The position numbers and the translations under genes were made by a program. This document shows, in pieces, positions 36,280 through 51,200 of a stretch of 64,000 nt of DNA (within the stretch, counting starts at the first letter, position 1; each line of letters opens with the position of its first letter). The DNA comes from Buxus sempervirens. Its lineage: Eukaryota > Streptophyta > Magnoliopsida > Buxales > Buxaceae. Under the pieces are notes generated by a model, which was not told the origin of the DNA, did not search any database, and worked only from the letters and a program-made list of their open reading frames with translations. The stretch covers positions 56,541,197 through 56,605,196 of the forward strand of contig OX387184.1 in NCBI GenBank assembly GCA_947561395.2, read 5' to 3'.

Positions 36280-39200
36280 GCGTGGTGGGTGTTGCAAAAG
36301 ACACATGTTGATGCTGGTTGCCACAGAACAAAATCAATAAAGGAAAAAAAAAAAAATTCAAGGCCATGTTAAACGCCGGGCTTGTTAAAATTTGAATTTC
36401 CTAAGCAGATCATTAAAATTGTTTTGCATTTAGTTTTAGCTTATCTAAAAATAGCAACACAATCACATGTAGTAGTAGCTGTTAGCTCTAATCTGGTTTC
36501 AATCACGCTCTGACAATATGTTAGTTGAAATGTTCAGAATTGTGACTGGATAAATTTGATATGGATTGTCTCATGAAAAATTTATATCCATACTTGAGAG
36601 ATGTTCTCTAATAATCCCTGTGAAAATGAAACTTTCGGGGGTTGAATCCAAAAAAAGCATGGATTCAGAATCATATATAATATGATGGGTGCTTTGTGGA
36701 TCTTTTAAGTTAGTTAAGTGAATGACCAATTATAAAGAAATATGAGTGTGCTTTTAGCTATCCATAGTCCAGTTCCTTTGTAATGAGTGGGATAATAATT
36801 GTAAAAAAGGGATCATTGATACAAAGTGTTGAGTTACATGTTAAGGCTGTTGTGTGATTGGTACTTCAATAATGAAGGCGTTTCCATTAGGATTGACTTA
36901 GGGTATATCCTTTAGACCCTGGAGTAACTGTCCTCATACTTTTATTTGGAATTTTTGCGTGACTTTAGCCAGGGGCTTGTCATTCATTGTGCTATTTTTT
37001 CCAAACCAAAATATGAATTGGGGAGGAGGGGGAGGGGAAAAAGAAGAGAACATTTTTGGAGTTAAATAAATCCTTGAAAGAATACGAATTATTATTATTA
37101 CCTAGGATCATATTTTATGAAGAACATATACTCTCTGTATCTGTTGTCTAACAACCATTATTCTGTGAAAAATTTTGCATACTAGTCGCAATTTAGGGTT
37201 TGTTGGTTGAAGCTATTGTTTTTTCTTATAAAATATAAAATTTTATTTTAGCTGCTACCATCAGTTCTTGGTATTACATTTTCATTATGTTTTCTCTTTG
37301 TGACGATCTTCGCTGTAGGAAATGCTAGAAGCTAGAGCATCTCTTCCTATTTCTAAGTTGAAGGATGATATACTGCGATTGCTGAAGGAGAATAATGTTT
37401 CTTGTTGTATGTGGGGAAACTGGTTGTGGAAAAGACAACACAGGTATATAATTATAATATCTTTCCATATCTGCTCACCATTCATTCCAAAATGGAGTTA
37501 TTTGTCATCATATGCATTTTGAGCATTCCCAAGTAAAGCAATAATAGTTTTCCTTTCCTCCCCTCTTGAGATCATCATGATAAGTTGTGTGCTAACTATC
37601 ATGTTCTTAAGGTTCCACAATTTATATTGGATGACATGATTGGAGCTGGACAGGGTGGATACTGCAGCATTATATGCACACAGCCAAGGAGAATAGCGGT
37701 ATAAAATTTCTACACATCCTTAATGGGTTGCTTCATCTTATGTTTGTTTATTGTTATTTGTCTCAATGTTATTGTGCCTATGATATGCATGATTCAGATC
37801 TCATTTCCATGACAAAATAATTCCTTTTTGTTCATGTTCTAGTGGAATAAACGTGTCATTATTAAACTATAACCTTGGTGAATATTAGTATCTCAATGAC
37901 TGTATTCCTTCCATGAAATGTGCTCAGCGTAACATTGGATGTATTGACATAGTATGAGTTTTACAAGCCCTCTCACTTCAACTTTAACATATACCTTGGT
38001 CCCTTTAGAAGCGGATAGATGCATTGAAACTTTTAATTGGATAGTTAGAAAATTGTCTAAATGTTTGATTTTGCTAGAATATTGTAGCTTTAGGATAAGG
38101 AGACTTCCAAGAGAATTTTGGACCTTTGCAATATTTTTTATAAATGTTATAAAGAAAAATTCAATTAAAGGGATATGGCAACACAAAGGAAATTTGGATG
38201 CATTTTGAATGGAAAGTTCTGCGAATCTAATTACGGGTTATTGAAGCTAATCAAATGTTGAAATTCTAATATTTAAACTTGAGAAAATGGTTAAATATGC
38301 ATTTATTCTGATGACATTTAGATGCACAAAATAACAGTTATGTGTAATCTTTAAAAATGTATGTACATTTTTATGCGACTTCAAGACTTGTATGATTCCA
38401 AAATTACATAAGGAAATAGAAGTGACTGCTCAGAAATTAGGATTATTGATTCGGAAAATATCTTTATCGTGAGTAGTTGCCTAGTTTTTTTTTGTCTTTT
38501 TTTTTTCCAATGAACCTTATTCTTGAGGAAGCTTTGTCACTATCCTTGTTCTCTAACATCATATAACCCATTGGAGCCCAAAACATTGTTGCTCTAGATT
38601 GAATATAAACCTATCGTGATATAGAAAGATCATTGTTCATAAGAACTAGTGATATTATCCCTGCAAAAGGAAGTATTCGACCATTGCAACCAAGTGTCAT
38701 AAGGTATTGGCTGTAGATGTTCTCTACTGAGGATTAGGCAGGCCTTTTTGTTGATAGGTGCAATCCTCTAGGATGTGGTTTGCAGCAGATGATTGCATAC
38801 ATGTTATGTGGGCTATGGTTTGTCATCCAATTGTTGGATATAAGTTGATTTGGAGCTTGTTGTAAACACTTTATTCATTAATATATTACTTACTGTAGAA
38901 TCCTGAATTTTGAGGAAATAATAATATAATTTTAATTTTGAATATTGGAAGATAAATTTAATAAATTTGAATTATTGTGGAAAAAAAATTTAATGTAAGT
39001 ATAAGGAGGAACAATATTATAATCCAAATTCATGTTATAAAGAGAAATAACGAGGAAATTAAATCTGGGAATTTTTTGGAAGAAATCCAATGGTTAAATA
39101 AGATTTAAATAAAGAAAGGGTTTTTTAATCTTTCCTAATTAGCCAAATTTAGAAAATGATTAATTAAATAATTATTAGACTTGAAAATTTAATTAGACTT

Positions 39201-39916
39201 AAGTTTGAGTTTAATTTGAATTTAAATAGCATGATTTGTAACCTAATGGGTGAGAAAAGGACCTATTAGTAATTATACTTAATTGAGGGTCTTAAACTAG
39301 GAAATAAGTGAGGCTATTAGGTGATTAGGTAATATTTAAAAATATGAAATAAAAATAGGACGAAAATTAATAAAATTATAAGTTATAGAATAAAGTTAAG
39401 TTTTAGTTTTAGTTAAAGTAGGATTTTTAGGTAATTGAAAATCAAGGTTGGATTAGGAAGTCTTGGTAAAAACTCTAATTTATATAGAATAGACGAAAAT
39501 TAGTAATTATAATTAGATTATAAAAGTCTAGTAAAATTTATAATTCAAGTAAGAAAACAATTAACCTAATTGGAAAAGGAACCTATTAACCTAGTTGGAG
39601 TTGGAAATAATAAAACTACATTATAAATAGTGAACCTTACCTCATTATTAGACTTTTTAAATCCTATTAATGGAGATCTGAACGTGTAGAACCCATGGGA
39701 GAGATTTCTAGACATNNNNNNNNNNNNNNNNNNNNNNNNNNNNNNNNNNNNNNNNNNNNNNNNNNNNNNNNNNNNNNNNNNNNNNNNNNNNNNNNNNNNN
39801 NNNNNNNNNNNNNNNNNNNNNNNNNNNNNNNNNNNNNNNNNNNNNNNNNNNNNNNNNNNNNNNNNNNNNNNNNNNNNNNNNNNNNNNNNNNNNNNNNNNN
39901 NNNNNNNNNNNNNNNG

Positions 39917-40004
<88 letters not shown>

Positions 40005-43000
40005 TAACTCAGAACCCAGAAAGTTTTGAGTGTTTTTGCTATTGCTTCATTAGTCATTAATTATAGTTATAATGCATTCCTCATCTTGTAAGAGAACTTT
40101 GGATTGTGAAATGCGATGATACTCCTTTCAATGATACCCTGTTCAATGATGGTGGAAAAAGATGAAGTAGAAATCCAGATGGTGGGGGAAGAAAATCAGT
40201 GAAATAAGAAGACCAAGAAGAAGATCTTTATGGTGCAAGAAGACAAAGAGGAAAAACTTTATGGTGCAAGAAGAAGACAAATAAGAAAAACTTTATCAAT
40301 GAAGATTGGTGGTAGAACAAGACGAAGCAAAAAAACCCATATCAATCAGACTGTTTTTTAAATTTCAGTTCAATCAGACCGTTTTGGATAGCTTGTTGAA
40401 CCAAACAAAGTGGGGTTAAAATCGCCTTTTTAAACTTATAGCTGAAGGGATGCAGACGTGTAGGACCACTTGGTCATAATCTTTTGAAAGTTATAGTTCA
40501 GCGGTCAATGTGTAAAAAGATAAGATGAAAGAGTCATTTTAGTGTGACCTATCTCTACAATTCTAAGCATTTACTTCTCTAGTGTGACCTATCAAGAATA
40601 CATCATCTATAAATAAGATACACCAAGGCATCTCATCTTAGTATGACTTGTCAACTCATCCATGACTAAAACGAATAGATAAGGGCTAATAGCTGGCCCT
40701 TGGTTCAAACCTATCTCAACTAGCTGTCTCACAACCAATAGTTTTTACTTAAGGCTCTCTTATACATATAGTTCTTACATTAATATATATGGTACACCTC
40801 TTTTTATACAGAGACCAATAAATTAATTCTCTTAGAATACTATCATGTGCTTTTTCCAAAACAATAAAAAAGCATATGCGGATCTTTTTTGTTTTCTCAA
40901 GACTTTTCTATTAACTGTCTAAAAATATAGCTTCTATAGTAGACCTCCAGGCATAAATCAAAATTGGTTTTCTGTCACTATAGTTATTAGTCTTACTCTA
41001 TATCTAATCACTGTAAGTTTAATTCCATGCTAATTGGCACACTCTTGCACATGTCCCTTATTTGTTACTTTTGCTGTAATAAGCCTCTTAGAATTTGGCA
41101 TTTTCCTAATTCTTAATATTTAGTTAAACAGTTTAGTCAACCAAGATACACCAATAATCTCCCATGCACTTCCATACCTCTATAGGGATGTTAGCTGGGC
41201 CTAAGGTTTTCCCTATTTTCATTTTGACTAGAGCATCTTTAACTTCTACAACTTGAACTCTATGAATATATATTCATTCTCTAGCTTCATCAATGTTGTC
41301 ATCCACACAAAATCTAGATCTCTGTGTCCCTATTTAATAATTTCCTAAAATATTCTCTCCACTCTTTAATCTCTTTATTTTTTACAACTCATCATTCTAC
41401 GCTTAATACAGATAACCAGATTTAAGTCTTTCATCTTTTTCTCTCTTTAAATCTTGCTAATTTTTGAATAAATTTATCCCTTTCTTTTTTGATATGAATC
41501 ATGAAAGATATATTAAAACTTAGAGGGAGAGAAAAGTACAACACCCATGAGATATGGGAGAAAAGGAAAGAAAAGATAGAACAAAAACAGGAAAAAACAG
41601 CTAGTAGGGAGTCTAGGGACACGCCCTAGGGAGAAACAAAACAATAGGAATCGGAAAACTGATATATTTATCCCTTTCTTTAGTACCTATCTTGTCATAC
41701 AATTTTTCATAGGCATGTTTTCTAGCTTCACTAATTTTCTTTTTTATTTATTTTTTAATTTTTTATATCTTTTCAAGTTTCTTAGGTTTTACTCTTTTGC
41801 CACATTCTAAAAAGGAAGTCGTTTCTCTTTACTAGCTTCTTTAACTGCATCACTCCACTATGAAGTTTTTCTATGAGATGGAATTGTACCTCGCAATTCT
41901 CTCTATACTTCTTTTACATGTCTTATGATGCAACTAGCCATTTTATTTCACATCCTTGTTGTATTACCCATAAGGTCCTAACTGACCTCATTCATTAGTT
42001 TATTCTTAAAGATTACTAAATTCTCTGTTTTCAACTTCAGCCATTTTATTTTTGGGTTCAATTTAGTATATTTGTCTCTCTCCTACTTCTTAAGACAAAT
42101 ATCCATGACAATTAACTTATTTTGTGAAGCTAAATTCTCACTTGAAATAACTTTGCAATCTCTACAAATACTTAGTTCATTCCTTCGAAGAGGAAAAAGG
42201 TCAATTTGACTTCAATTTGATCCACTTTTAAAAGTTACCAAATGTTCAATGCTCTTTGGAAAATTCTATTTGCTAATGCAAGGTCATAGACCACTGGAAA
42301 CTTAAGGACTGATTCTCCTATATCATTCCTTTGATCAAAGCCTCTTCGTCCATGAATTCTTTATATCCATCACTCTCATCTCCCATTTGGCCCTCCTATA
42401 AATATTATTTCACTTTCATATATGCCTTGTATCAACTTATCCATTTCTTCCCAAAAATGTTTTTTAATGGTTTCATCTAAACTTTTACTTGAGGTGCCTA
42501 CGAGGTAATAATGTTTAAAACTTCTTGATCTATATTGAGTTATATATACATATGGAGCATTTTACTTTGGCATTTATACGGATAAATATAGAATTTGTTA
42601 AAGGGGAATTGGTGGAGGACTGTACAAAAGTATGGATTCTTCACATTAAACAACTACGTTTGAACGAAACTTGAGCCTAACTTTTCTAATTCCTTTTCCC
42701 AATGAAGGGGAAGCCACGAATGTTGGAGATCTTTGATGGATTACTATGTTAGGAATTGTTTGCAAAATTAGACAATTATTATAGTTAAATAGGCTGAAAA
42801 TTATATAGGACATCATTGTTTCATTTGGTCTCAGTTCTTGGGTTAGTCTCTAATGGATTTGTTGTCAGTCATCATTGCGAATGCATGTAAAAACTTTTAC
42901 TTATATAAAGAAATACAAGGTTTGTTGTGCAAAATTTTGCGGGAGAAAAATTTTGCGGGAGAAAACCTGTGACCATCTAAAGTTAAAACATTTCTTGTTA

Positions 43001-45191
43001 GATTGATAGGAAGAGTGGGCTTTGATATGAAGCAATGTAGGTATTCTAAGTGGTTCATAACCATAGTATCCTTTTCACTGGTTGTGGATGTGTCAGATAT
43101 TGGTTATCTCTGTAGCTTGAGAGGAGTTAGACAGGGCGTTCTATATCATTCTTCCTAATTATCATTTTGATGCAAGCATCAAGCTGCCTTGTATCCACTT
43201 TGAAGAAATAGTCTACAGTTTTTCATAAGGTGGCACAATTGGTGTTGTGATGGATCAACAATTTGCCATTGGTATACTGATATTATGTGGCACGTCCTAT
43301 TCTTAGTAGCAAGTACTACGGTGGGTACTTATATTTTAGTCAAATAGTGTTTAGACTTTGCATTAACATTTGGATGAGTGAATTATCTTTTTAAATTCAT
43401 TTTTTTTTGGTTGGCAAGGTGGGGTGTATTGGGTGACAGTAGGTTTTAAGCCTTTGTTGTGATGAATAAGAATCTTATGATGAAATGGTATGGAGTTATG
43501 GAGAAGTGAAGTGAAGGAATGTTTCTTGAGGAATATCATTGTTGAAACTAAGTATGAGTGAATCAATAATGGATGGAATTTGTTTAGATTGATTAGCATT
43601 TAAGGGATAGATTTGTGGACTGGAAGGGTAAGTATTATCAATGTGTTCTACCTGCCAAGTAGAATTATGGCTGATTTCATGTCACAGGTCTATTTTTGGA
43701 TTGATTTGTGTGGTGTAAAGTTGTTATGCATAGCTTCTTTAGATTGTTTCAAGCAACAGTTGATGGAGTGGTTCTGGATGGTGCTTATTTGGTCAGGGAA
43801 GGAGCTTTGTCCTTGAATCCAGTGTTTTGAAAGGCAGTATTGTTAAGTGATTTTAGAATACATCAACTCAATCACCTATTGGCTTTTTTTTATTCTGGGA
43901 AAATTACTATAGATACTCAAGATAAGAGAGTTCAAATGATGGATGGTTCAAAAAGTTTACTATGGAGTCTTATTTACAGATTACTGGTTGGAAATCAAGA
44001 TATTTGATTTCATTTTGAGGATACTTAGGATTTAGTTCTTCTCCTACTTTGTTGCTACTTTGTAAGTTTTTGTGGTCCAAAATAGCAAGGACAGCAAGTC
44101 TAGTGTAGTGCATACCTTATTTATTTAATATAGCTATTTTAGGAAGTAAATCTTATTCCAGTTTTTTCAAATAGTCTGAGGAAAGATGTGATTGTATGTT
44201 ATTTATAAGTAAATGTCCAGCATTGCTGTTTGTGTTTTGTTTTTCATTATTAAATGGATTTGAGAGTGTCTCAAATTTTTTGCATGTGATTTTTAAGGCT
44301 ACCATCCAACTCTAGGAATGTTATTTACTCGCTGTTCCTTCCTCTTAAGTATCAATGTTTTCATCTTTTACCCTTGAAATTTTATTACAAAACATATGTG
44401 GTGCCTGCAAAAAGTGTGGAGTGTGTTTCATTTTTTTTTTGGGGTCCAAAGGAGGCTGGGCTTTAGGAGCACTGATGGACAGAGCGGAAAAGAATGGTTG
44501 TATACCTATCCATTTTTGATGTAGTGAAAACCATCTTCTTCTCCTCTCATGGATGTGGGCAGTAGACACAGCACCAAACCAAGTAAATGTGTTTGCAAGG
44601 TTCTTTGATTTTTGTTTTGGTTTTTGCGTACTCATCATTTATTTTAAATATTCAATAAAATGTCATTTCTTTGTTATGATGGCTTGTTTTCCAATCGTTT
44701 AATTATTCGTAAATCATGAAGAAACATTATTTTATCAATTCTGATATAGAATCATCATATGGTTTATTGAATATTTAAACAATATGATGAGTATGTGAAA
44801 CATTTTTTTATCAATTCTGATGTATAATTATCCTTGTGAAGATTAATATTGATGTTTACCCTTGTGTTAGATTGTATTCCTTACTAGTGCATTAATCATG
44901 GAATTATAATTAATATTTTCTATCTACTTTAAATTTATTATTTTTTATGTAGGCAATTTCTGTAGCTGAAAGAGTTGCTGATGAGCGATGTGAACCTTCA
45001 CCAGGTTCAGAAGGTTCCTTGGTTGGTTTTCAGGTTCGGCTTGATAGTGCAAGGTGGTTAAGTGCTTCTTTATTTGTCTTTTTGTTTGTTTTTGAAATAC
45101 ATTCCATAGGTAATTTTCTCTAATTAAATTGTGTTTCCAATTGCCTTGTTTTTGTTTATAGCATTGGGAGGATTTTAGTTTCCTTTACCCA

Positions 45192-45228
<37 letters not shown>

Positions 45229-48200
45229 ATATATGTACATACGTGTGCATTTATATATTGAAATTCAGCTGCACAAACAGATCATTCTCTCTCTCTCCCT
45301 CTCTTGGTGAACTTCTGTTGGTGATTCGTTGCATTTTGGCCGAGCATCTGACTAATCAATGAATCAAAAGCCAAACGCATTATCCCAACTATTTGGGGTG
45401 GCAACGTAGATCTTGTTCCTCAATTCCAATCATCAACAACCATATCTTCTATTAATTTATGGGTATTCATGTCTATTCTTATGAATTCCACCCATGTTAT
45501 TTTTGGTCCGTCTCCCTCTTAGATCTTTTAATGAATGCCCTCTCAAATGTTTCACAGTTGTCTCACTAAATCTTTTCTTTACATGCTCAAATCATCTTAA
45601 CATACTCTCCTTTATTTCTTCATTTATTTGGACGGCACTTGACTACTCACGAATTTTTTCATTTCTTATACTATCTTTTCTAGTCTTTCCACACCTCCAT
45701 CTTGAAATATGCATTGCAGCAATGTTCATTATATACATATGTTGATTTATGGTTGAACAGTCTGATCCATACATCAAAACAGACCTGATAACTCTATTAT
45801 AAAATTTTCCTTTTAGTTTTGTATGTTTTGTATCAATCGCATATGACTCATGATTGCATCTCTCTAGTAAAGCTATCTAACCCTAATTCTATGTGCAATG
45901 TCCTCCTTAGTATCTCCCTCCTTGTGAATATTGATTCAAGATAACGAAATTGATTACTTTTAGGAATCTCTTGATTCTCGATTCTTACTATTGCTTCGCT
46001 TGTAGCATTATTTATTTTAAAGTTGCACTCCATATACTCAGTTTTACTTCAACTTATTTTAAAACCCTTTCACTCTAAAGTTTTCCTTCATAATTCCAAT
46101 TTTGTGCTTATCCCTACTTAGTTTGGTCCTCCAAAACTACATTATCTCAGGTAACATACTAGTTAATTCCTCCATAATTAGTGGAAAAAGATAAGGGCTC
46201 TTAGCTGAACCTTGGTGCAGAGCCTATCATTATTGGGGACTCATTTGTCTCAATATCCTCTCTCTTCTATAATTAGTGCTCCCTCATACATGTATTTAAT
46301 AACGTCAATTTCAATATATCTTTTTGATATTCCCTTATTATCCAAAACCTATGAAATCAACTCCCTCGAGACTCTATCATATGAACTTTCTTGCTCAATA
46401 AAACCGATATGAAGGTCTCTGTTCCTCCATCTAAACTTTCATGTTAATTGTCCAAGTAAGAAAATTGCCTTAATGATAGATCTCTTAGCATAAAGCCAAA
46501 CTCATTTTCTAATATTTTGGCCATTTTCCTTAGCCTTTGTTCTCTCAATTTTTTTTTTCGATGAATAGTGATGAATATTATTTATAAAGCTTAGAGAAGA
46601 CGATACAAGCAAGTGAACCCATGAGAAATGGGATCACAAGATTCCCTACAGTTACGCAAGAGGTACACCACACGTAACAAGGAGCTTCCATACTGATCAC
46701 CCTATCAAGACGGAATAAAATGCCTACTTCTCACCAATATGAGAAATAGTGTGGGGGGATGAGAAATGCCATCTATTCCAATTCCTAACAATCTCTGGTA
46801 TACTTAATCCACCGAATTTTGATTGTACAGACACCCATGAGGCAATCGCTGCCATGATAGACTCCACTACGTGCTCAACACCCCTCCTATCCTGGAAAAT
46901 TCTATGGTTCCTCTCTAGCCAAATGTGCCACACAATTGAATGGAATGCTACACATATATGATGTGCCGTTTCCTCTCTAGTCCTCTGAACTCCCACTGAT
47001 CAAACAACTGGATGACAGATTTCGGCATAGACCATGAGATCCTAATGATGCTAAGTAATCTTGCCCATATGGCCCATGCAAACTGGCACTTCAAGAATAT
47101 TTGGTCAATTTTTTCTTTGCCTCCAAGCACAAAACACAAACATGTGGGTGTAGAGCCATGTTCTTCCACCTTTTCTGAATTTGTTCTGCCGTATTAATCT
47201 TATAAAGGAGTACAGTCCACAAAAATACCTTTGTTCTCTCACTTTTTCCCATAATTTCATAGTTTTGCTCATAAGCTTGATTATATGATAATTGGTGCAT
47301 GTCTATATGTTTGCTTTATTCATACATATAGGTGTAACGTCACCATTCTCGTCATCCTTGCATTTTGGAATTTTTGTAGTTCTCAAAGTTCTTCCAAATT
47401 ATTATGCAATTCTTCTGTTTTCCTCTTTTGAGGTTTTACCATTCTTCACGATGAACATTCAATTAATTAAATTTTTTTTTTGCCTTTTTGGTTCTTGTAT
47501 TTTACACTTGAGTTTTGATATTTAATTATTTTTCCGAGTAGGGGTGACAATGGAACTATGGCGGGATTATGAATCATATGCATTATTAAAATAAAAACCA
47601 AAAATTTTCGAGGAAACAATTATCTTTTTTCCACCTAAAATAGAATTATCTACATAATTTGGTAGTATAATCTTGGAGGAATAGTAGGAAATCCCTAGTC
47701 GTTATTAGTTGGTAAAAGCAATTAGCAGTGACAAGACCTAAAATGGGTTAGAAAGGTTATTTTTATTACATGAAACATATGAACATGAATTACTATAATT
47801 TTTTGGCTGGTGCCATTCTCTTGTCTACAGGTGATTCTTTCTTATTATTCATTGTCATCTATATAACCTTATATAAACGTGGAGATGGACATGCTTCCAA
47901 CCTCCTTGCTTCCAACTTGCTTAAATAATTAATATTCAATCCATTTATACCACAATCTCAATCTTTGTCGGAACACTTAAAAGAAACACTTAAAGAAGAA
48001 AAGGATAAATTGGTTTAGTGATGCTTTTGTTAACATAATTCAAATTCAGTTGTCTAATTCTTCGTAATTGAGAATTAGTGATACTTTTTTTAAAATAATT
48101 GAAACCAGTGTCATTTTACTGTTCATGAAGAACTTCTTCCCAAAATGGCCTCAAAAAAACTTGCAAACCTCACTTGTAACAAAATGAGTGAAATGGTTTT

Positions 48201-51200
48201 CAAAGTCTTTTGAGGGTAATTTTTTGAATAAATTCTTTCTGAACAGTAAAAACTATGTTGATTCTCAGTTATTTTAAAAGACTGTACCTAATTCTCAATT
48301 ACCAAGAACTAAGCGACTGAATATGAATTATGTTAAGTAAAATATCACTTTAAACCAATTTGCCCAAAAAAAAGAGATTGCACCGCATGAGTCCCAACTC
48401 CCAAGTCTTGATTTGTCAATTTGTGGTTGTTTGTGTGAAATTTTCGATTTGTGGTCTCATTGGTATCTGTGTGAAGCTAGCGTTAGAAAAGAAAAAAAAG
48501 CAAAAAAAATAAAAATAAAGGCATGTGTGAAGCTACATCAAAAAAGAAAGTTTTGATTGTTAAAGTGGACCGTTTGATGGACTCTTACATGATTTGGATG
48601 GTAATGGTTGTATTCAATCAGAGAAAGAAAGATATCCTGCCATCATAGAAAGGTGCACCGCTGGATTCCCAACTCCCAAGTTAGGTCTCGATTTGTGTGC
48701 TCCATTGGTAAATAATTAAGATTCAGTCATTATACAAGATCTTGGTGGAAAAACACAAAGAAACACTTCAAGAAAAGAAAAAATTGGTTTTAAGTGATAC
48801 TGGTTAAACATAATTCAGATTTAGTCATTCTTTTGTTTTATACGACAAACTTTTTAAAAATATTTCAGATTCAGTGATGTGAAAGGGAAATTGATTTTAA
48901 GTGATGCTTTTCAAACATAATTCAGATTTAGCCATACTTTTCTTTTACACGGCTCCATAGTTTTTTGATTCCATCTACCAATTTTTTAGTGAAACTTCTT
49001 AAAAATAATTCACATTCAGTCATGTTATTTTTAATAATAAGTAAATAATAATTTTTTGTTATATACGATTTCTACCATATAATATAGAAGGGGAATAGAT
49101 TTTAGGTGATACTTTGTATTGAATAACTTTGCTGAACATGTACACTTTAAGTGAGATTTCCGGTGTGGGAAGGCCTGAGATGCAACACATGCGTTGTTCA
49201 TAGGGTGACCACTGTGGATGCAACCTTTGTTTTTGCTCCAAGACCAAGGTCTTTAGTATTGGAAAGGCGTTCTACAAGTGAGGTGAAGGTTGTACGTGTG
49301 TAACGTCCTTGTCTTCCAAGTTTTCAAAGAATAAGTTTTTAGCAAATATCCTCTCTTTGCCCTTCTTACATTAGTTGTCATATTCTAATATCTATAAATG
49401 TGGAATTTATTTGTTGGAGGAAACGTAGCTAAATTGTGTTAACTAAAGTTTCGGTGGAACACTTAAAGAAAAGGAAAAATTGGTTTTAAGTGATATGGCT
49501 CAATTCTTCATAATTGAGAATTAGTGATACTCTTTTAAAATAATTGAGAACCAGTGTCAAAATAAAAGTGGGGATCACATGGTTTTTTCAAACCAAGGTG
49601 CTTGGTTCAACTAAAGTGGAGATTGCCTGTTTACTTCAAACCAAGGTGCCTGCTTCAACTGTTTAACTAACATGCTTCCCTAGCGAGATGCTTGCTTAAC
49701 CAGCGTGCTTCACCATCCACATCACTGTTCTACCGACGTGTCTCTATTTAACAAAGTCCACTGCTATCTACCGGCCTGCTTCATTGACATGCGTCGTTTG
49801 TATTACGCTCCTACTAATCTCACGCAGACATCAATACAAGAGAAGGATGTTTATCCAAAGTTACTATCTTGTCATGCAGAACCGAAGTGATTGGTTCTTT
49901 GTTCTTGCTTTTTCATTTCAAATCGTTGTTGTATTGTTCTATGTAAGCCAGCCACGAACGAGCGATTTGCCTTCTAAATGAAATCTCCAACACCTGCCTT
50001 CCCCAATCCCATGATTTCTCGCAGCTAATTTTGGAAGAATTCCTTAATGAATTTTTTCCCGTCTTGCAACTTCACCTTTCTTGCTTCACTTCGAAATAGA
50101 GATTATGAAGAAACCTTGGTGAGTGCTTTTGTAAAAGAGACTGGAGGAGTCTTATTTTCATTAGGAAAATCTGATCAGATCATTGTAAGTCTCTTACTTC
50201 TCTTATTTATTCATTTTCTCCTGTAATCTCTCATTTCTCTCATCCCAACTCTCATCTACCGTCCTTTATTTGGTGGATTAAAAGTTTAGGGAAAGTGTTG
50301 ACATTACTTAATCTCTGTGTGTGCGTGTTGAGATCGCTCCATCTCCGCAAAGCCGCCTCGAATGTGGCATTTCAGACAACTTGTGATAGCCGGAGAACCA
50401 TTGCATGTCACATAGCATAGTGTGAAGCCCTAGCGGCCGTGCTTGCAACCTGAGCTTGCATCTGAGCAGCTTTAACTTTGGCAGAGGTTGGACGGTGGAA
50501 AAGTTGTTCCCCAGACAATGGCCTAATGTATGACATATACTCTCTTTTCCAGTTCTAAATTTTTTCAGTTGCTTGGTTTTGATGTAGGCTAGGTGTTTGG
50601 TAAAATGTCTACATGACTGCTTGTTTGAAATTTTGGACCATGAAAAAGAAGAGGGGATATATGTAAAGATGCAGATGGAGGTGGCATTGAGCGATAGAGT
50701 TTTTTTTTTCCTTTTTCTGAAAATACAAAATTGCCTATATTAATTAACATTTTCTAAGTTCCAATTATGGAAATGGTTGATCCCTCAGAGTCTACAAACT
50801 TCATAGAATATGAAAGCATATGATATCTGGTGAACATTATTGCTCAATGTAAAATATAGCTTTTTTTTTATTGTTACAGACCTACAGAAATTAGTTAACT
50901 TGAAAAATTAATTGCTCAATGTAAAATATACCTTTTTTTTTCAGCATTTGTCGATTCTTCTAAAGAATATTCACTATTTATGAGCTTCTACTGATTCTAT
51001 ATTCTTTACATATGTGTGTATCTGCTTGTATTCCTTTCAATTGTTCTTGGGTTTGCTGTTCTCTTTTTTTTTATTTAATTAAAATTTCATCTGTCACGTC
51101 TATGCATATATAATTGTTGTTGGGTTTGCAGTGCCATTTTTTGCACATGCGGAGCACGTGCAGGGCATCCCTAGTAATAACAAATGTGGGATCTATTTTA

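Larger units (their letters stand above)
47858..51174 (+). mobile_element. Non-autonomous Helitron (probable)
   Basis: The left end is A followed by TCTATATAACCTTATATAAA (47858). The right end has a 19-nt hairpin, gcacatgc-gga-gcacgtgc (51143-51161), then agggcatcc, then CTAG (51171-51174), then T. This is the arrangement expected of Helitrons: 5' TC, a hairpin about 10 nt from a 3' CTAG end, and insertion between A and T. No Rep/helicase ORF was found in the 3.3 kb, so it would be moved by another copy. The interior holds foldback-MITE family A sequences (48007-48362 and parts to 49560). Confidence 0.6.

Noticed and set aside
39695..40060. 121-codon frame across the N gap
   Set aside because: It is mostly N and (GA)n microsatellite translated as Arg/Glu repeats.
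44345..44638. 97-codon reverse frame
   Set aside because: Low-complexity Lys/Pro/Ser-rich translation of intron DNA with no family signature.
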